The position numbers and the translations under genes are program-made. From Sideroxydans sp. (GTDB lineage: Bacteria; Pseudomonadota; Gammaproteobacteria; Burkholderiales; Gallionellaceae): DNA of 64,000 nt. Location of the stretch: contig VMTA01000009.1 in NCBI GenBank assembly GCA_013791855.1, forward strand, positions 1 through 64,000. The letters are read 5' to 3'. Position 1 is the first letter of the stretch. Every line of letters starts with the position of its first letter. The notes under the pieces are model-generated. The model saw only the letters and a program-made list of their open reading frames with translations, was not told where the DNA came from and did not search any database. Of this stretch, positions 1-9,398 are shown in pieces.

Positions 1-2523
1 AACCTCCGCACCTAGTCCTTGCAGCAGATTGATAAGGCCTGTTGCCACCAGTGTGTCGTCCTCAACCACAACCAGACGTTTGCCCTGGATCAGTCGTTCA
101 TGGGCAATGTCATCCTGCAGGACTACGGGGGCGAGATGTTCGATCTCGTGCGCTTCGCCGTTGAGCTGGAGTTGGAATGCGAACACCGAGCCGGATCCGG
201 GGCGCGAACGGCAAGTCACTTTGCCGTCCAGCAGAGCCATGGCGCGCTGACAGATGGAGAGGCCCAGTCCCAGCCCCGCGTTCCGGTTGCGTTGCGGGTT
301 GGATGCTTGAAAGAACTCTTCAAAGATGTGTGAGGCATCCGCCTCGCCGATCCCGATGCCGGTATCCCATACCTGGATCAAGATGTGGCTGCCGCGCTGG
401 CGGGCGCTGACCAGAATGCCGCCACGCGGTGTGAATTTGATGGCGTTGGTGACCAGATTCATCAAGACGGATTGCAGCAGGCCGATGTCTGTGCGCACGA
501 CCAGTGAACGTCGTGTCGGGAACCGCAGGCGGAAGTCCAACCGCTTGTCTTGTGCGCTCTGGGTGAAGTTTTGTGCGAGCCAGTTGAATAGTTCGGACAG
601 ATCGACAGAGGAGAGTTGGGGTTTGATCAGTCCCGCATCGAATTTGGAGATGTCCAGCAGGCGTTCGAGCAGGCCGGAGAAGACCTTCATGGATTGGTCC
701 AGGCGCTCGATGATCTCGCTCTGGCGCGGGGTGGGGGAAGTGAGTTTGAGGGTGTCGACAAACAGGTTGGCGGCTGCGACAGGTTGCCTCAGGTCATGGC
801 CTGCCGCAGCAAGGAACCGGGTCTTGGAAAGTTCTTTTTCTTCCAGCATGCGGAATGAATCGAGCGATTTCTCTTCCGCCCTGACGCGCGCAGTGATGTC
901 TTGCACGGCACCTGTGCCAGTGTGCGGCGCACCGCTGGCGTCAAAGAGTATGTGTGCGCGTTCTTCCACCCAGCGGGTCTCGCCGTTGACGAGGACGCGG
1001 TGCTGGGTGAGATAGCTGCCGTCCTGCAGCGCTTTGCGCCATGTGGCGTCGACCCTTGTCCGATCATCCGGGTGTACATGATCGAGGAAGTGCTTGTAGG
1101 TGAGAGGTGTGCCGGGTGGCATGCCGAAGATGCGGTAGGTCTCTTCGGACCAGACCAGTTCATCCCGCCGCAGGTCGAGTCGCCAGCTGCCGACATGGGC
1201 CACGGCCTGTGTTTGCTGTAGTAAGGCTTCGTTGAAAAGGATGCGCTCTTCTGCCAGCTTGTGCTCGGTGATGTCGACGCACAAGCCGGTCATCCGTTCC
1301 GCTCCGCTGTCGGGGGCGCGGCGGGTGCTGCCGATGGCGACGATCCATTTGGTTTCACCGTCAGGCAGGATCACCCGGTATTCGTTATAGAGCGGTGTCC
1401 TGTCGCGCAGGGACGCGGCGACCCGGTCTTGGGCGGCTTTGCGATCTTCAGGATGTAGCAGGCTCTGCCAGATTTCAAAAGTCCCTTCGGATGTCCTTGG
1501 TTCGAGGCCGAACAGCATGAACAGTTCATCGGACCAGATGAGCTTGCCGGTTTTCAGGTCCCAGTCCCATACGCCGGCCTTTGAGGTGCGCTGCGCCAGC
1601 GACAACATTTCGTTCGCACGCTGCAGCGATGCGAGCAAGTTCTTTCGTTCGCCCAGCATGGTCGTAACCATGAGGCCGATCAGGGAAGCGGTGAACATAT
1701 ACAGCCAGGCTAGATACATGCCTTCGACATCCGGCAATTCGCCGAAGATGCCTTTTCCCAAAGCGGTGCCTATCACTGTGATCAGTGCCAGCACCAGTAC
1801 GGAGATCGAGGCACCGGTCACGCCCAGCCTGAGTGCGGCCCATAGCACCAGAGGCATGGGCAGGAAGGCCAGTGGCAGATTGTGTCCCTCGAATGTATAG
1901 ATGAAGGCTGCCCAGCCAGAGAGTGCGAGCAGTAAGGTACAGAGCAACAGTTGCAAAGGGTGCTGCAGTAGTTCTGCGATGCTCGATCTATTGAGACTCA
2001 GTAACAGCGGACTGACCAGCATGATGCTGATGAGGTCACCCAGCCACCAGTTGAACTAGGCAAGAGGTATGCCGGACGGTTGCAGTAGCCCCCCCATCCA
2101 CAGCGTACCGGTGCCTATGATCGCGGGTAGCACGGGACTGATCGCCGAAGTGACGATCAGTGCCAGCAGATCCCGCTGGCGGGTGAATGATGGGTCGAAC
2201 CCCCAGCGTTTCAGCAGCCACACAGCAGTGACCGGTGTCAGCGTGTTACCCGCTGCACTCAGTAGTGATAGCGGAATGGAGGTGTCGAGCGAAAGATCGA
2301 ATATGAGCGCGCCGAGAAAGATGCCGGCAATGTTGTGGGGCGAGCTCCAGCGCAACAGGATGGCTGCGGCCATGCCGGTCGGGAGCCAGAACAGAGTGAT
2401 GTGGTCGTCATGTGTCGGGAAATACAGCCCGAGCCTTGCGCCAGCGAAGTATGCGGCAGCCAGCAGCAGGAGGTTCCTGTACTGTTTCCATGCGTGCGGA
2501 TGATCTGCTGGCTTGCCCATCAT
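1..2523 (-). pseudogene. MASE1-PAS-PAS hybrid histidine kinase, interrupted by one in-frame TAG; 3' end off window
   Basis: Translating the minus strand gives a start at 2523, then 155 codons of a multi-span MASE1 membrane sensor, a TAG at 2056-2058, then 685 codons in the same frame with no other stop to base 1 (I checked every triplet). The MASE1 signature WWLGDL follows directly after the stop, so the stop lies inside a conserved membrane domain. Downstream are two PAS domains (about residues 305-430 and 435-560), a HisKA H-box GHDLRQP (His near residue 576), an HATPase with N-box NLVTNAIKF and G-boxes DTGIGI and GLGLGLS, and the beginning of a receiver domain (LVVVEDD). As read it could not make a full-length kinase; a fragment from an internal start would lack most of the sensor. 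A base-call error (TGG to TAG would restore Trp) is the main alternative to true gene decay. Confidence 0.85.
2056..2058 (-). other. in-frame amber codon inside MASE1 domain
   Basis: The forward triplet cta reads TAG on the minus strand. The frame is open and homologous-looking on both sides (GIPLA before, FNWWLGDL after). One substitution would restore a sense codon; no frameshift is involved. Confidence 0.9.
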
Positions 2524-2661
2524 AGGTTATGAGGGAAAGTGTGAGGGGGCGGTCGCGACGTCTTGGGCTGTGTATGACATAACTTACATGCGCTCAAGCG
2601 TACCCCCCCATTAGGCGAACGGCTCTGGCCGTTTCGAAAGTATTTGTCGTTGGCCTCTCAC

Positions 2662-2738
2662 CGTGCATGCGGAGCGATGTGCCTTGAACGAACTGCAAGT
2701 CGTGCGTGAATGTATGGGGAAGTCGAATCGCTGTCAAT
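2662..2738 (-). repeat. promoter/leader repeat, copy 1 (upstream of the histidine kinase)
   Basis: This stretch matches 5234-5311 with one single-base length change. Shared blocks at conserved spacing, on the forward strand: CGTGCATGCGG, CGAA, CTGCAAGTCG, TATGGG and TGTCAAT. On the minus strand it starts with a TTGACA promoter and continues through about 40 nt of the predicted transcript. The kinase start codon lies about 140 bases further on. Confidence 0.8.
2709..2737 (-). promoter_or_regulatory. sigma-70-type promoter for the histidine kinase gene
   Basis: On the minus strand, TTGACA (2732-2737) is followed by a 17-bp spacer and TACATT (2709-2714). The predicted start near 2702 leaves a leader of about 180 nt. 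The leader contains the hairpin AACGGC-CAGA-GCCGTT near 2610-2630. Confidence 0.65.
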
Positions 2739-2751
2739 CTGGCTCGCCGAT

Positions 2752-5169
2752 TCAAGTTCCGTCCTGAGCGGGGGTATAAATGGCTACCCGGTTCCGTCCC
2801 GCCTCTTTTGCGCTGTACATGGCGCTATCGCCATGACTCAGGATGTCGTACTGATTGTCATTCTTGCCATCGAACAATGTGATGCCGATGCTGCTGGTGC
2901 ATTCATGCGTGATGGGGATCATTTCGTGGCCCCTGGGCTGGGTCAGATGATAAGGGGTCGCCAACGCGGTGATGATCTTTTCGGCGACGATGAAAGCCTG
3001 CTTTTGCATCTCCTCGCGGCTGCTGGACAAGTCGCCGAGCACGATCACGAATTCATCGCCGCCGAAGCGCGCGACCGTGTCGATCTCGCGTACCGAGCCG
3101 GTGAGACGTCGCGCGACTTCGATCAGCAGTTGGTCGCCGACTTCATGGCCGCATTTGTCGTTGATGGGTTTGAAGTTGTCCAGATCGAGGAACAATAGCG
3201 CGCCATAGGCATCGTTGCGTTTGCTGGTGGCGAGCGACTTCGAGAGCCTGTCGCTCAGCATGCGCCGGTTGGGAAGGCGGGTGAGCGGATCGAAGAATGC
3301 GAGGGAATAGATCTCGTGTTCGATCTCCTTGCGCTTGCTGATGTCGCGGCAGAAGGCGATGTTGTATTCAAGTTCACCCAATTGGACGTGATTGGCCGAA
3401 ACCTCCACCGGAATGATGCTGCCGTCCTTGCGCCGGTGACGGGTCTCGAACAACTGGGACTTGTTTTTTTTGAGCGCTTCCCAGTGCGCCTTCCATTGAG
3501 CCACAGGAAAATCGGGGTCCAGATCCGGAACGGAGAGTCTTAACAACTCTTCCTTGCTGTATCCCAATGTCTCGCAACTCTGCTTGTTGACGTAGCGGAT
3601 GCGGCCGTCTTTATCCAGCCAGTAGATGGCATCGAATGCCTTGTCCATGGCGAACATGGAGAGCACTAGCTGCGCTTCGGATTCCTTCTTGTCGTTGATG
3701 TCCACGCCGCTGCCGATAAAGCCGAGGAACTCGCCTTTGCTATCGTAGCGCGGCACGCCATGGTCGACGATCCAACGGTATTCGCCGGAGTGATGCCGCA
3801 AGCGATATTCCAGGGTGAATTCCCGGCGCGCGTCGAAGGCCATGATGAAGGCGTGCACACAGTCTTCTCGGTCTTCGGGGTGGACGCCTTCCGCCCAGCC
3901 TTCTCCCAGCTCCTGCGCCTTAGTGCGGCCGGTGAAATCCAGCCAGACTTGGTTGAAGTATGTGCATTGTTTGTCCGGGCCGGCGAGCCAGATCAGCACG
4001 GATTCGTTCTTGGCCAGCACGCGCAGGTTCTCTTCGCTCCTGCGTAACTCGGAGACGGCGATCTTGGCCTTGTTCAGTGCCGCGCGCGACTGGGTGAGCG
4101 CGGTGATCAGGAAGTAAAGCAGGATGCTGGTCAGCGTGCCGCTGAAGAAGATCGTCTTGGCTTGGCTGTAGTCTAGGCCGGCCCCATTCAGGGCATAGTG
4201 CTCGCTTAGCAACGTCCATTCATTACCGCCGAATTCGAGTTTCTGCCGGATGGTGACGGGCTGTGCCGCGTGGTCTTTCATGACGCGGTTGGTGTAGAGC
4301 AGGGCGGTGTCGCTGACTTCGCTTCCATCATAGATGCTGAGTTGAAGTGGCATGGCGCTCTCCTCGGGCTTTGCTGCACCGAGGGCATTCTCGACCATGT
4401 CCTTCATGCGGAAGGGGCTGTATATCCAGCCATACAATGCAGCACGACGTTGGGCTTCGGTTTCGTGCGGCATCCCTTGCCGGTATAGCGGGAGGTACAT
4501 GAGTGTGCCCGCCTGGACATCCTCCGAGGTCTCTTGTACGAGCTTTACCTTGCCGGAAAGGGCTGCTGCATCCGTGTCGCGCGCGCGGTCCATCGCGGCA
4601 CGGCGGGTGGGCTCGGAATACATGTTGTAGCCGAAGGCGCGCAAGTTGCGGCCGGTGAACGGCTCCAGATAGACGATGGCGGTGTAGTTCTCATGATCCT
4701 GCTTGGGCCACACTTCGTAATCCGGAAATCCTTCGCGGCGTACCGATGCGATGTGCGAAGCAAGTTGCTTGCGGGGTATCCATTGGGCATAACCTATGCC
4801 CTGCACACTCTTGAAGTGATGGTTCAACTGTATGCGATGGGTATAGCGCTTCCATTCATCGCGCGTCACGCTGGCGGAGGAGTCGAAAAAGGCGGCAGCG
4901 CCCAGCAATACCTGTTCGTGCGAGGCTAGCGTAGCCAATAGATGCATGCGCACCTCTTCGGCATCCGAGGCATAGCGTTCAAGCGCGATCTCATCGGCGT
5001 CGACTTTTGCATCGAGGCTGAAATACAGGGTGATAGCCATGCCCGCAAGCATCACCGTAAAGGCGTACTTGCAGAATTGCTTCACGTCAGCCATGAGGTG
5101 CATGGCGGATATTTCGATCTGCTTTACAGACACTGGATTCCCCTTGATGCGGACAACGACTGGCTTCAT
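2752..5169 (-). CDS. membrane diguanylate cyclase, CHASE-PAS-PAS-GGDEF
   Basis: This 805-residue protein makes cyclic di-GMP from two GTP. An N-terminal span (about residues 36-53) leads to a periplasmic CHASE-type ligand domain (about 80-300), a second span near 340, two PAS domains (about 385-490 and 510-625) and a C-terminal GGDEF domain. The catalytic GGDEF is intact near residue 702. An RxxD inhibitory site (REID) lies five residues before it, so product feedback is likely. No EAL domain is present. It is read in the same direction as the disrupted histidine kinase and shares a promoter/leader repeat with it, which suggests common control. The CHASE ligand cannot be told from sequence. 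Confidence 0.93.
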   Translation of the reverse strand: MKPVVVRIKGNPVSVKQIEISAMHLMADVKQFCKYAFTVMLAGMAITLYFSLDAKVDADEIALERYASDAEEVRMHLLATLASHEQVLLGAAAFFDSSASVTRDEWKRYTHRIQLNHHFKSVQGIGYAQWIPRKQLASHIASVRREGFPDYEVWPKQDHENYTAIVYLEPFTGRNLRAFGYNMYSEPTRRAAMDRARDTDAAALSGKVKLVQETSEDVQAGTLMYLPLYRQGMPHETEAQRRAALYGWIYSPFRMKDMVENALGAAKPEESAMPLQLSIYDGSEVSDTALLYTNRVMKDHAAQPVTIRQKLEFGGNEWTLLSEHYALNGAGLDYSQAKTIFFSGTLTSILLYFLITALTQSRAALNKAKIAVSELRRSEENLRVLAKNESVLIWLAGPDKQCTYFNQVWLDFTGRTKAQELGEGWAEGVHPEDREDCVHAFIMAFDARREFTLEYRLRHHSGEYRWIVDHGVPRYDSKGEFLGFIGSGVDINDKKESEAQLVLSMFAMDKAFDAIYWLDKDGRIRYVNKQSCETLGYSKEELLRLSVPDLDPDFPVAQWKAHWEALKKNKSQLFETRHRRKDGSIIPVEVSANHVQLGELEYNIAFCRDISKRKEIEHEIYSLAFFDPLTRLPNRRMLSDRLSKSLATSKRNDAYGALLFLDLDNFKPINDKCGHEVGDQLLIEVARRLTGSVREIDTVARFGGDEFVIVLGDLSSSREEMQKQAFIVAEKIITALATPYHLTQPRGHEMIPITHECTSSIGITLFDGKNDNQYDILSHGDSAMYSAKEAGRNRVAIYTPAQDGT

Positions 5170-5233
5170 CCCTCTGCGGGGATACTTTCTTGCGCCAGCC
5201 TCCTGTCCGGGGATCTCGTTGACCTTCCTCCAG

Positions 5234-5311
5234 CGTGCATGCGGTGGAGTGTGAGTTCAGCGAATCTGCAAGTCGGTCGAAACTCTATGGGCACAATACC
5301 TGTGTGTCAAT
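5234..5311 (-). repeat. promoter/leader repeat, copy 2 (upstream of the CHASE-GGDEF gene)
   Basis: This is the partner of 2662-2738: the same ordered blocks with one extra base. It begins 65 bases upstream of the cyclase start codon. Conservation continues past the -10 box into the predicted RNA, so it is more than a chance pair of promoter hexamers. Confidence 0.8.
5282..5310 (-). promoter_or_regulatory. sigma-70-type promoter for the CHASE-GGDEF gene
   Basis: On the minus strand, TTGACA (5305-5310), a 17-bp spacer and TAGAGT (5282-5287). Predicted leader is about 105 nt and opens with the conserved CGACTTGCAG block. Confidence 0.65.
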
Positions 5312-5344
5312 GACCCTTTTGAGGGAGTGGGGCGATGTATTGCC

Positions 5345-5374
5345 ATGAAACAGACCACTCGCCGCCGGTATAAT
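5345..5374 (+). promoter_or_regulatory. sigma-70-type promoter for djlA
   Basis: ATGAAA (5345-5350), an 18-bp spacer and a perfect TATAAT (5369-5374), about 40 bases before the djlA start codon. It diverges from the cyclase promoter. Confidence 0.6.
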
Positions 5375-5415
5375 GCGGGCGCAATTTCCCGGTTCAATTC
5401 GATTTTGGAGTCATC

Positions 5416-6189
5416 GTGTTCAAGCTTATCGGTATCGCAGTCGGTTATTTCCTGTTTGGTTGGGTGGGCGCTTTCCTCGGTCTGGTTCTGGGGGCGGTCA
5501 TCGACCGTATCCGCGCTTTCGGCCAGGGCGCGCTCAATCCCTTGCATGCCGCGTTGCGGCAGACGGTGTTCCTGGAGACAGTGTTCATCGCCATGGGCAA
5601 GCTGGCCAAGGCAGACGGGCGCGTGTCGGAGGTGGAGATCGCGCATGCCGAGGTGTTGATGCAGAAGCTGGGCATGACGGCGGAACACCGCCAGCAGGCC
5701 ATCGCGCTGTTCAAGCAGGGCGCGTCGGGCGACGGCGATATGTATGAGACTTGCCGGAAGTTCATGTCGGTATGCGGCCATACCCATCATCTGAAAGAGA
5801 TGCTGCTGGTCTATCTGATCGTGATGGCGATGGCGGACGGTGAATACCATCCTGAAGAAGAGAAACTATTGACCGAGATCGCCGGGCATCTGGGCTACGG
5901 GCCGGAAGCGTTCAAACGTTTGCTGGATATGGTGGTGAACCAGACGCACTTTGCGGGCGGTCAGACGAACAGCGAGACCGCGCTGGAAGATGCCTACAAG
6001 GCGCTGGGCGTGAGCAAGGAAAACAGCGATGCGGAAGTGAAACGCGCATACCGCAAGCTGATGAGCAAATACCACCCCGACAAGCTGATGGGGCAGGGTT
6101 TGCCGGAAGACATGATCAAGGTGGCGACCGAGCAGGCCAAGGATATCCAGTTGGCCTACGATCTGGTGAGCAAACAGCGCGGGATGTAA
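5416..6189 (+). CDS. djlA: DnaJ-like co-chaperone DjlA
   Basis: This 257-residue inner-membrane J-protein recruits and stimulates DnaK. One N-terminal hydrophobic segment (about residues 5-28) is followed by a TerB-type helical domain (about 50-155), a linker, and a C-terminal J domain (about 188-257) with the essential HPD triplet near residue 220 (KYHPDK). The order membrane anchor, TerB, C-terminal J domain is diagnostic for DjlA and differs from DnaJ and CbpA. It is a single gene with its own TATAAT promoter and a strong terminator just after the stop. The family is linked to envelope stress; its role here is inferred. Confidence 0.93.
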   Translation: MFKLIGIAVGYFLFGWVGAFLGLVLGAVIDRIRAFGQGALNPLHAALRQTVFLETVFIAMGKLAKADGRVSEVEIAHAEVLMQKLGMTAEHRQQAIALFKQGASGDGDMYETCRKFMSVCGHTHHLKEMLLVYLIVMAMADGEYHPEEEKLLTEIAGHLGYGPEAFKRLLDMVVNQTHFAGGQTNSETALEDAYKALGVSKENSDAEVKRAYRKLMSKYHPDKLMGQGLPEDMIKVATEQAKDIQLAYDLVSKQRGM

Positions 6190-6203
6190 TTAAGAGGCAA
6201 GAC

Positions 6204-6242
6204 AAAACGCCGCACAGCGCATGAAGCGTTGTGCGGCGTTTT
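6204..6242. terminator. bidirectional intrinsic terminator after djlA
   Basis: A 17-bp stem (AAAACGCCGCACAGCGC with GCGTTGTGCGGCGTTTT, one G-T wobble) with a 5-base loop ATGAA. A-rich and T-rich flanks let it serve both djlA and the convergent gene ending at 6248. Confidence 0.85.
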
Positions 6243-6247
6243 CGTTT

Positions 6248-6640
6248 TCAGGCGGTCGTGTCGACGACGGTGCCGATGCTGGCGGTGGAGACACTGCTCG
6301 TCGCGTTCGGTGCGGAATAGGTGTCGGCCTTGGCTGTGGCGATCTGATCCGGTAGCCGATCATAAGAGGTCTGCAGATTCGTCTGTGCAGTCTCGATGTT
6401 CGAGGCAGCCCTGACGTTGACATTGATGCGGTTGGCTTCCGACTGCGCCTGTCCGGCCTTTATTTCCAGCTCGCGGGCATTCTGTTGCGCACGTGCGGCA
6501 TCGAACCGAGCCGAGCGTGCCTGACTCTGAAGCGATTGGGCATTTTGAGCTGCCTGGTCTGCTGTACGTTGCGCTTGCTGTTGCCGGAACTGCTGTACGT
6601 AGCCGCCAGTGCTCAGGGATAGAGAAGATGCGGTAGGCAT
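6248..6640 (-). CDS. small Ala/Gln/Ser-rich helical protein, unknown function
   Basis: I do not recognise a named family for this 130-residue protein. Residues about 15-85 are rich in Ala, Gln, Arg and Asn with runs such as QQQAQRTADQAAQNAQ and are predicted continuous helix, probably coiled coil. The tail is Ser/Thr/Val/Ala-rich and flexible. There is no signal peptide, membrane span or Cys. Composition loosely recalls small flagellin-like or FlxA-type helical proteins, but I would not assign that. Its own ATG, a clean downstream terminator and lack of overlap with neighbours support a real gene. Confidence 0.6.
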   Translation of the reverse strand: MPTASSLSLSTGGYVQQFRQQQAQRTADQAAQNAQSLQSQARSARFDAARAQQNARELEIKAGQAQSEANRINVNVRAASNIETAQTNLQTSYDRLPDQIATAKADTYSAPNATSSVSTASIGTVVDTTA

Positions 6641-6735
6641 GGCATTACTCCCTGCGTGAATCTATGCCGGAAAGCATACGCCTCGTGCGGGTGATGTACA
6701 AGTGTTTGATCCTGAAGGTGGATCGCATCCTTGGT

Positions 6736-7533
6736 TCAGTATCCGAATAACGGCTCTTTGGCTTCCTTGGCGCGATACATCTCTTTCAGGCGAGCCTTGG
6801 CGCCTTCATGGCCTTGTTCTGCCGCCTTGCGGTACCACTCGACTGCCTGTTTGGGACTTTTCTCCACGCCCATGCCTTTGCGGTACAGGCCGCCCAACTG
6901 GAATTGTGCTTCGGCATCGTTCAATTCAGCCGACTTGGAGAACCATGTGTAGGCGATACGGTAGTCCGGGGCGAAAGCCATGCCGTCGCTGTACATCATG
7001 CCTAGCGCCATATAGGCCTCCGGATAATCGCGGTTGGCCGCTTGCTGCAGCCAGTTCAGCGCCTCGGTATCGTTCTGTCTCACGCCGATCCCTTTGGCAT
7101 AACTGGTGCCCAGACGGAACATCGCCCATGCATCACCTTTACCCGACAGGTGCCGGTAGAGATCGAGTTTCTGCGGACATACGGTCTTCTCGAAGCGGGC
7201 GAGGCGATCGGCGAACACTTCATCGACGCGCTTGGCGATACGGGAATAATTGTCGCGCCAATCTCCGCGACGATATCTGTCGAGTTGCATCAAGGCGGTG
7301 TTGAAGTTGCTGCACATGCGCGACATCTCGCCGCGTTGTTCCAGCTTGATCCCTTCCTCGAACTTTTCATCAGCCTGATCCATCACCTTGTTGGCGCACT
7401 TGGACTCGCGGTAATGCATGATGCTGGTGTCCGCGACATCCGTTTCGCTCGGGTCGCATGACGATGCGATGGCTACGCCGCTACAAAGCGTCAATGCTGC
7501 AGCAAGGGTTAGTGTGGATAGGCTTCGTGACAT
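6736..7533 (-). CDS. exported Sel1-repeat (TPR-like) protein
   Basis: This 265-residue protein has a Sec signal peptide (about residues 1-23, ending AIA-SS). A helical, Cys-containing N-terminal half follows, then at least three Sel1 repeats from about residue 135 (AMFRLGTSYAKGIGV, AYMALGMMYSDGM, AQFQLGGLYRKGMGV). Sel1 repeats form helical solenoids that bind other proteins and are common in periplasmic scaffold and stress proteins. The N-terminal half has Cys residues that could form disulfides in the periplasm. It stands alone between two terminators, so context gives no partner. Confidence 0.8.
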   Translation of the reverse strand: MSRSLSTLTLAAALTLCSGVAIASSCDPSETDVADTSIMHYRESKCANKVMDQADEKFEEGIKLEQRGEMSRMCSNFNTALMQLDRYRRGDWRDNYSRIAKRVDEVFADRLARFEKTVCPQKLDLYRHLSGKGDAWAMFRLGTSYAKGIGVRQNDTEALNWLQQAANRDYPEAYMALGMMYSDGMAFAPDYRIAYTWFSKSAELNDAEAQFQLGGLYRKGMGVEKSPKQAVEWYRKAAEQGHEGAKARLKEMYRAKEAKEPLFGY

Positions 7534-7639
7534 GTGGGCATTCCTTGCATTAAGTGACTATGGCCGAACTTTAGGGCGAGTGCGCCGAGGCTGTCAACGT
7601 GGAATCCAGTGTTGTCCACTGCCGGACCACTCCGAAAAT

Positions 7640-7668
7640 AAAAAGGACATCGCGAGGATGTCCTTTTT
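7640..7668. terminator. intrinsic terminator of the bcp-to-parvulin operon
   Basis: A perfect 12-bp stem AAAAAGGACATC / GATGTCCTTTTT with loop GCGAG lies just past the parvulin stop codon. On the minus strand the stem ends in a T run. Confidence 0.85.
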
Positions 7669-7686
7669 ATCAACGTATCAGAGACC

Positions 7687-8472
7687 TTATTCGATACGCG
7701 CTTTGCTGCGCAGATCGGCGATGGCTTTTTGCACCGCTTCCTGTTTGCGACGCTGCTCCAGACGCGGCTTCATCTCTTCAAAGGTCGGCACCTTCAGTTC
7801 GCGGGTGTCTTCCAGCTTGATGATGTGCCAACCGTACTGGGTCTGTACCGGGTCGCTGATCTGACCTTTCTTCAGCATGAGGATGGCTTCGCCGAATGGC
7901 TGCACGAAATTGCTCGGTACGGTGAAGCCCAGATCGCCGCCCTTGTCCTTGGAGCCCGGATCGTTCGACTTCTGCTTGGCGACCTTGGCGAAGGATTCCT
8001 TCTTCACGCGCTTGGCGATGGCTTTGGCTTCGTCTTCGGTTGCAACGAGGATGTGGGACACCTTGTATTCCTTGTCGCCCACGCGCGATTTCATGGTTTC
8101 GTAATCCTGCTTCAGCACGGCTTCATCGACTGGATTGTTCTTTACGAAATCCTGTACGAAGGCGCTCGCAAGCACGGATTGGCGGGCCAGCTCCAGTTGC
8201 TGCTTGGTGTCGTCCTGCTTATCCAGCCCCTGTTTGTCGGCAGCCTGAGACAGCACTTCCAGATTGATCAGGTCCTCGCGGATGGCTTTGCGCAATTCTT
8301 CAGAATCGGTTTGACCGCCCTGGGCTGCTGCGACGTTGACGCGCAGGTCGACGCGGGACTGCGGGATCGCCACGCCATTCACCAGCGCGGCAGGTTTGCC
8401 GGCATCAGCGGCTTGCGCACCCGTGGCGAGCAGCAGAGCCGAGAGCAGGGCGAATCGGGAGAAATTCAGCAT
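7687..8472 (-). CDS. periplasmic parvulin-type peptidyl-prolyl isomerase
   Basis: This 261-residue protein has a signal peptide cleaved after about residue 21 (GAQA-AD), a SurA/PrsA-like helical N-domain, and one parvulin (PpiC) domain at about residues 135-230. Family motifs are visible: SHILVATEDEAKAI, a GGDLGF block and YGWHIIKLED. It would catalyse cis-trans isomerisation of Xaa-Pro bonds and chaperone exported proteins. It is the last gene of the minus-strand run that begins at bcp, 79 bases after yciI, and is followed by a strong terminator. PrsA-like or SurA-like subtype is uncertain; with one parvulin domain it is not a canonical SurA. Confidence 0.9.
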   Translation of the reverse strand: MLNFSRFALLSALLLATGAQAADAGKPAALVNGVAIPQSRVDLRVNVAAAQGGQTDSEELRKAIREDLINLEVLSQAADKQGLDKQDDTKQQLELARQSVLASAFVQDFVKNNPVDEAVLKQDYETMKSRVGDKEYKVSHILVATEDEAKAIAKRVKKESFAKVAKQKSNDPGSKDKGGDLGFTVPSNFVQPFGEAILMLKKGQISDPVQTQYGWHIIKLEDTRELKVPTFEEMKPRLEQRRKQEAVQKAIADLRSKARIE

Positions 8473-8551
8473 GTTTCTTTCCTTTGAGCGTTAGTTGACA
8501 GGTTGGGCTTGATTGTCCGGCGCGAAATATAGCACAGGGCGGCCGGCGTGT

Positions 8552-8854
8552 TCAGCGGGGGAAGACCTGCTTGAAAGGGCGCACTTCGACTTGCGCATAG
8601 ACCCCCGCGGCCACATAGGGGTCGGCGGCCGCCCAAGACTTTGCGGCTTGCAGGGTCTCGAATTCGGCAACGATCAAACTGCCTGTGAAACCGGCCGCGC
8701 CCGGATCGTTCGCATCCACGGATGGGAAAGGTCCGGCCAGCAGCAGGCGACCTTCGGTTTGCAGTTTTTCCAGACGCTCAAGATGGGCCGGGCGTGCGCT
8801 TTGGCGCAGCGGCAGACTGTTCTCGACGTCTTGACCAAAGATGGCATACAGCAT
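8552..8854 (-). CDS. yciI: YciI-family protein
   Basis: This 100-residue single-domain YciI protein has a ferredoxin-like fold. The family residues HLERL with the preceding RPA, and the AADPY segment, are visible. Members resemble muconolactone isomerase and some have dehalogenase-like chemistry, but the in vivo substrate is unknown. I chose the start MLYAIF over the longer frame start because its ATG lies one base after the TGA of the upstream septation gene, the tight spacing seen through this operon. Confidence 0.88.
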   Translation of the reverse strand: MLYAIFGQDVENSLPLRQSARPAHLERLEKLQTEGRLLLAGPFPSVDANDPGAAGFTGSLIVAEFETLQAAKSWAAADPYVAAGVYAQVEVRPFKQVFPR

Positions 8855-8855
8855 G

Positions 8856-9398
8856 TCAGGACTCCTTGTGATCTTCTTCCACGTGTTTGGCCAGCATCGC
8901 CGCCTGCACGAGGATGAACACCAGCATGATGCCGGTGGCACCGAACAGCTTGAAGTTCACCCAGACATCGGTGCTGAAATTGAAAGCGACGTACAGGTTG
9001 AGGATACCCAGCAGGGCGAAGAAACCGCTCCAGGCCAGATTGAGACGATGCCAGATGGGATCGGGCAGCGTCATCTTCTCGTGCAGCAGCGCACGCATCA
9101 GGTTCTTCTTCAGCACGAAGGCAGAGAACAGTAAGGTCGCGGTGAAGAACCAGTACAGGATGGTCGGCTTCCACTTGATGAAGGTCTCGTCGTGCAGCAA
9201 TAGCGTCGCACCGCCGAACACGGTGATGATGCCGAGGCTGACCCACAGCATGGTGTCGACCTTGCCGTGATGGTATTTCACCCAGGCGACCTGCACGAAG
9301 GTGGCGGCGATGGCAGCCGCCGTGGCGGCGAAAACGCCGGCCACTTTGAACACGATGAAAAACAGGATGACCGGGAAAAGGTCGAACAGGATCTTCAT
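8856..9398 (-). CDS. yciB: inner-membrane septation protein A (IspZ/YciB)
   Basis: This 180-residue polytopic protein has five to six hydrophobic segments, starting [21 protein letters not shown], which is the family's characteristic N-terminus. YciB acts in envelope integrity and links to cell elongation and division. The longer track ORF (272 aa) is rejected because its first ~90 residues are Arg-rich shadow sequence. The true ATG overlaps the msrB stop by four bases (ATGA). Pairing with yciI next door is common in proteobacteria. Confidence 0.92.
   Translation of the reverse strand: MKILFDLFPVILFFIVFKVAGVFAATAAAIAATFVQVAWVKYHHGKVDTMLWVSLGIITVFGGATLLLHDETFIKWKPTILYWFFTATLLFSAFVLKKNLMRALLHEKMTLPDPIWHRLNLAWSGFFALLGILNLYVAFNFSTDVWVNFKLFGATGIMLVFILVQAAMLAKHVEEDHKES

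Noticed and set aside
2056-2058. TAG read as pyrrolysine
   Set aside because: No pyrrolysine machinery in the window and histidine kinases are not known pyrrolysine proteins; mutation or base-call error is simpler.
2524-2711. c-di-GMP riboswitch in the leaders of the two signalling genes
   Set aside because: Leaders lack the GEMM-type core blocks, including the GGGACGCAAAGCC element; only a generic hairpin and the shared repeat are seen.
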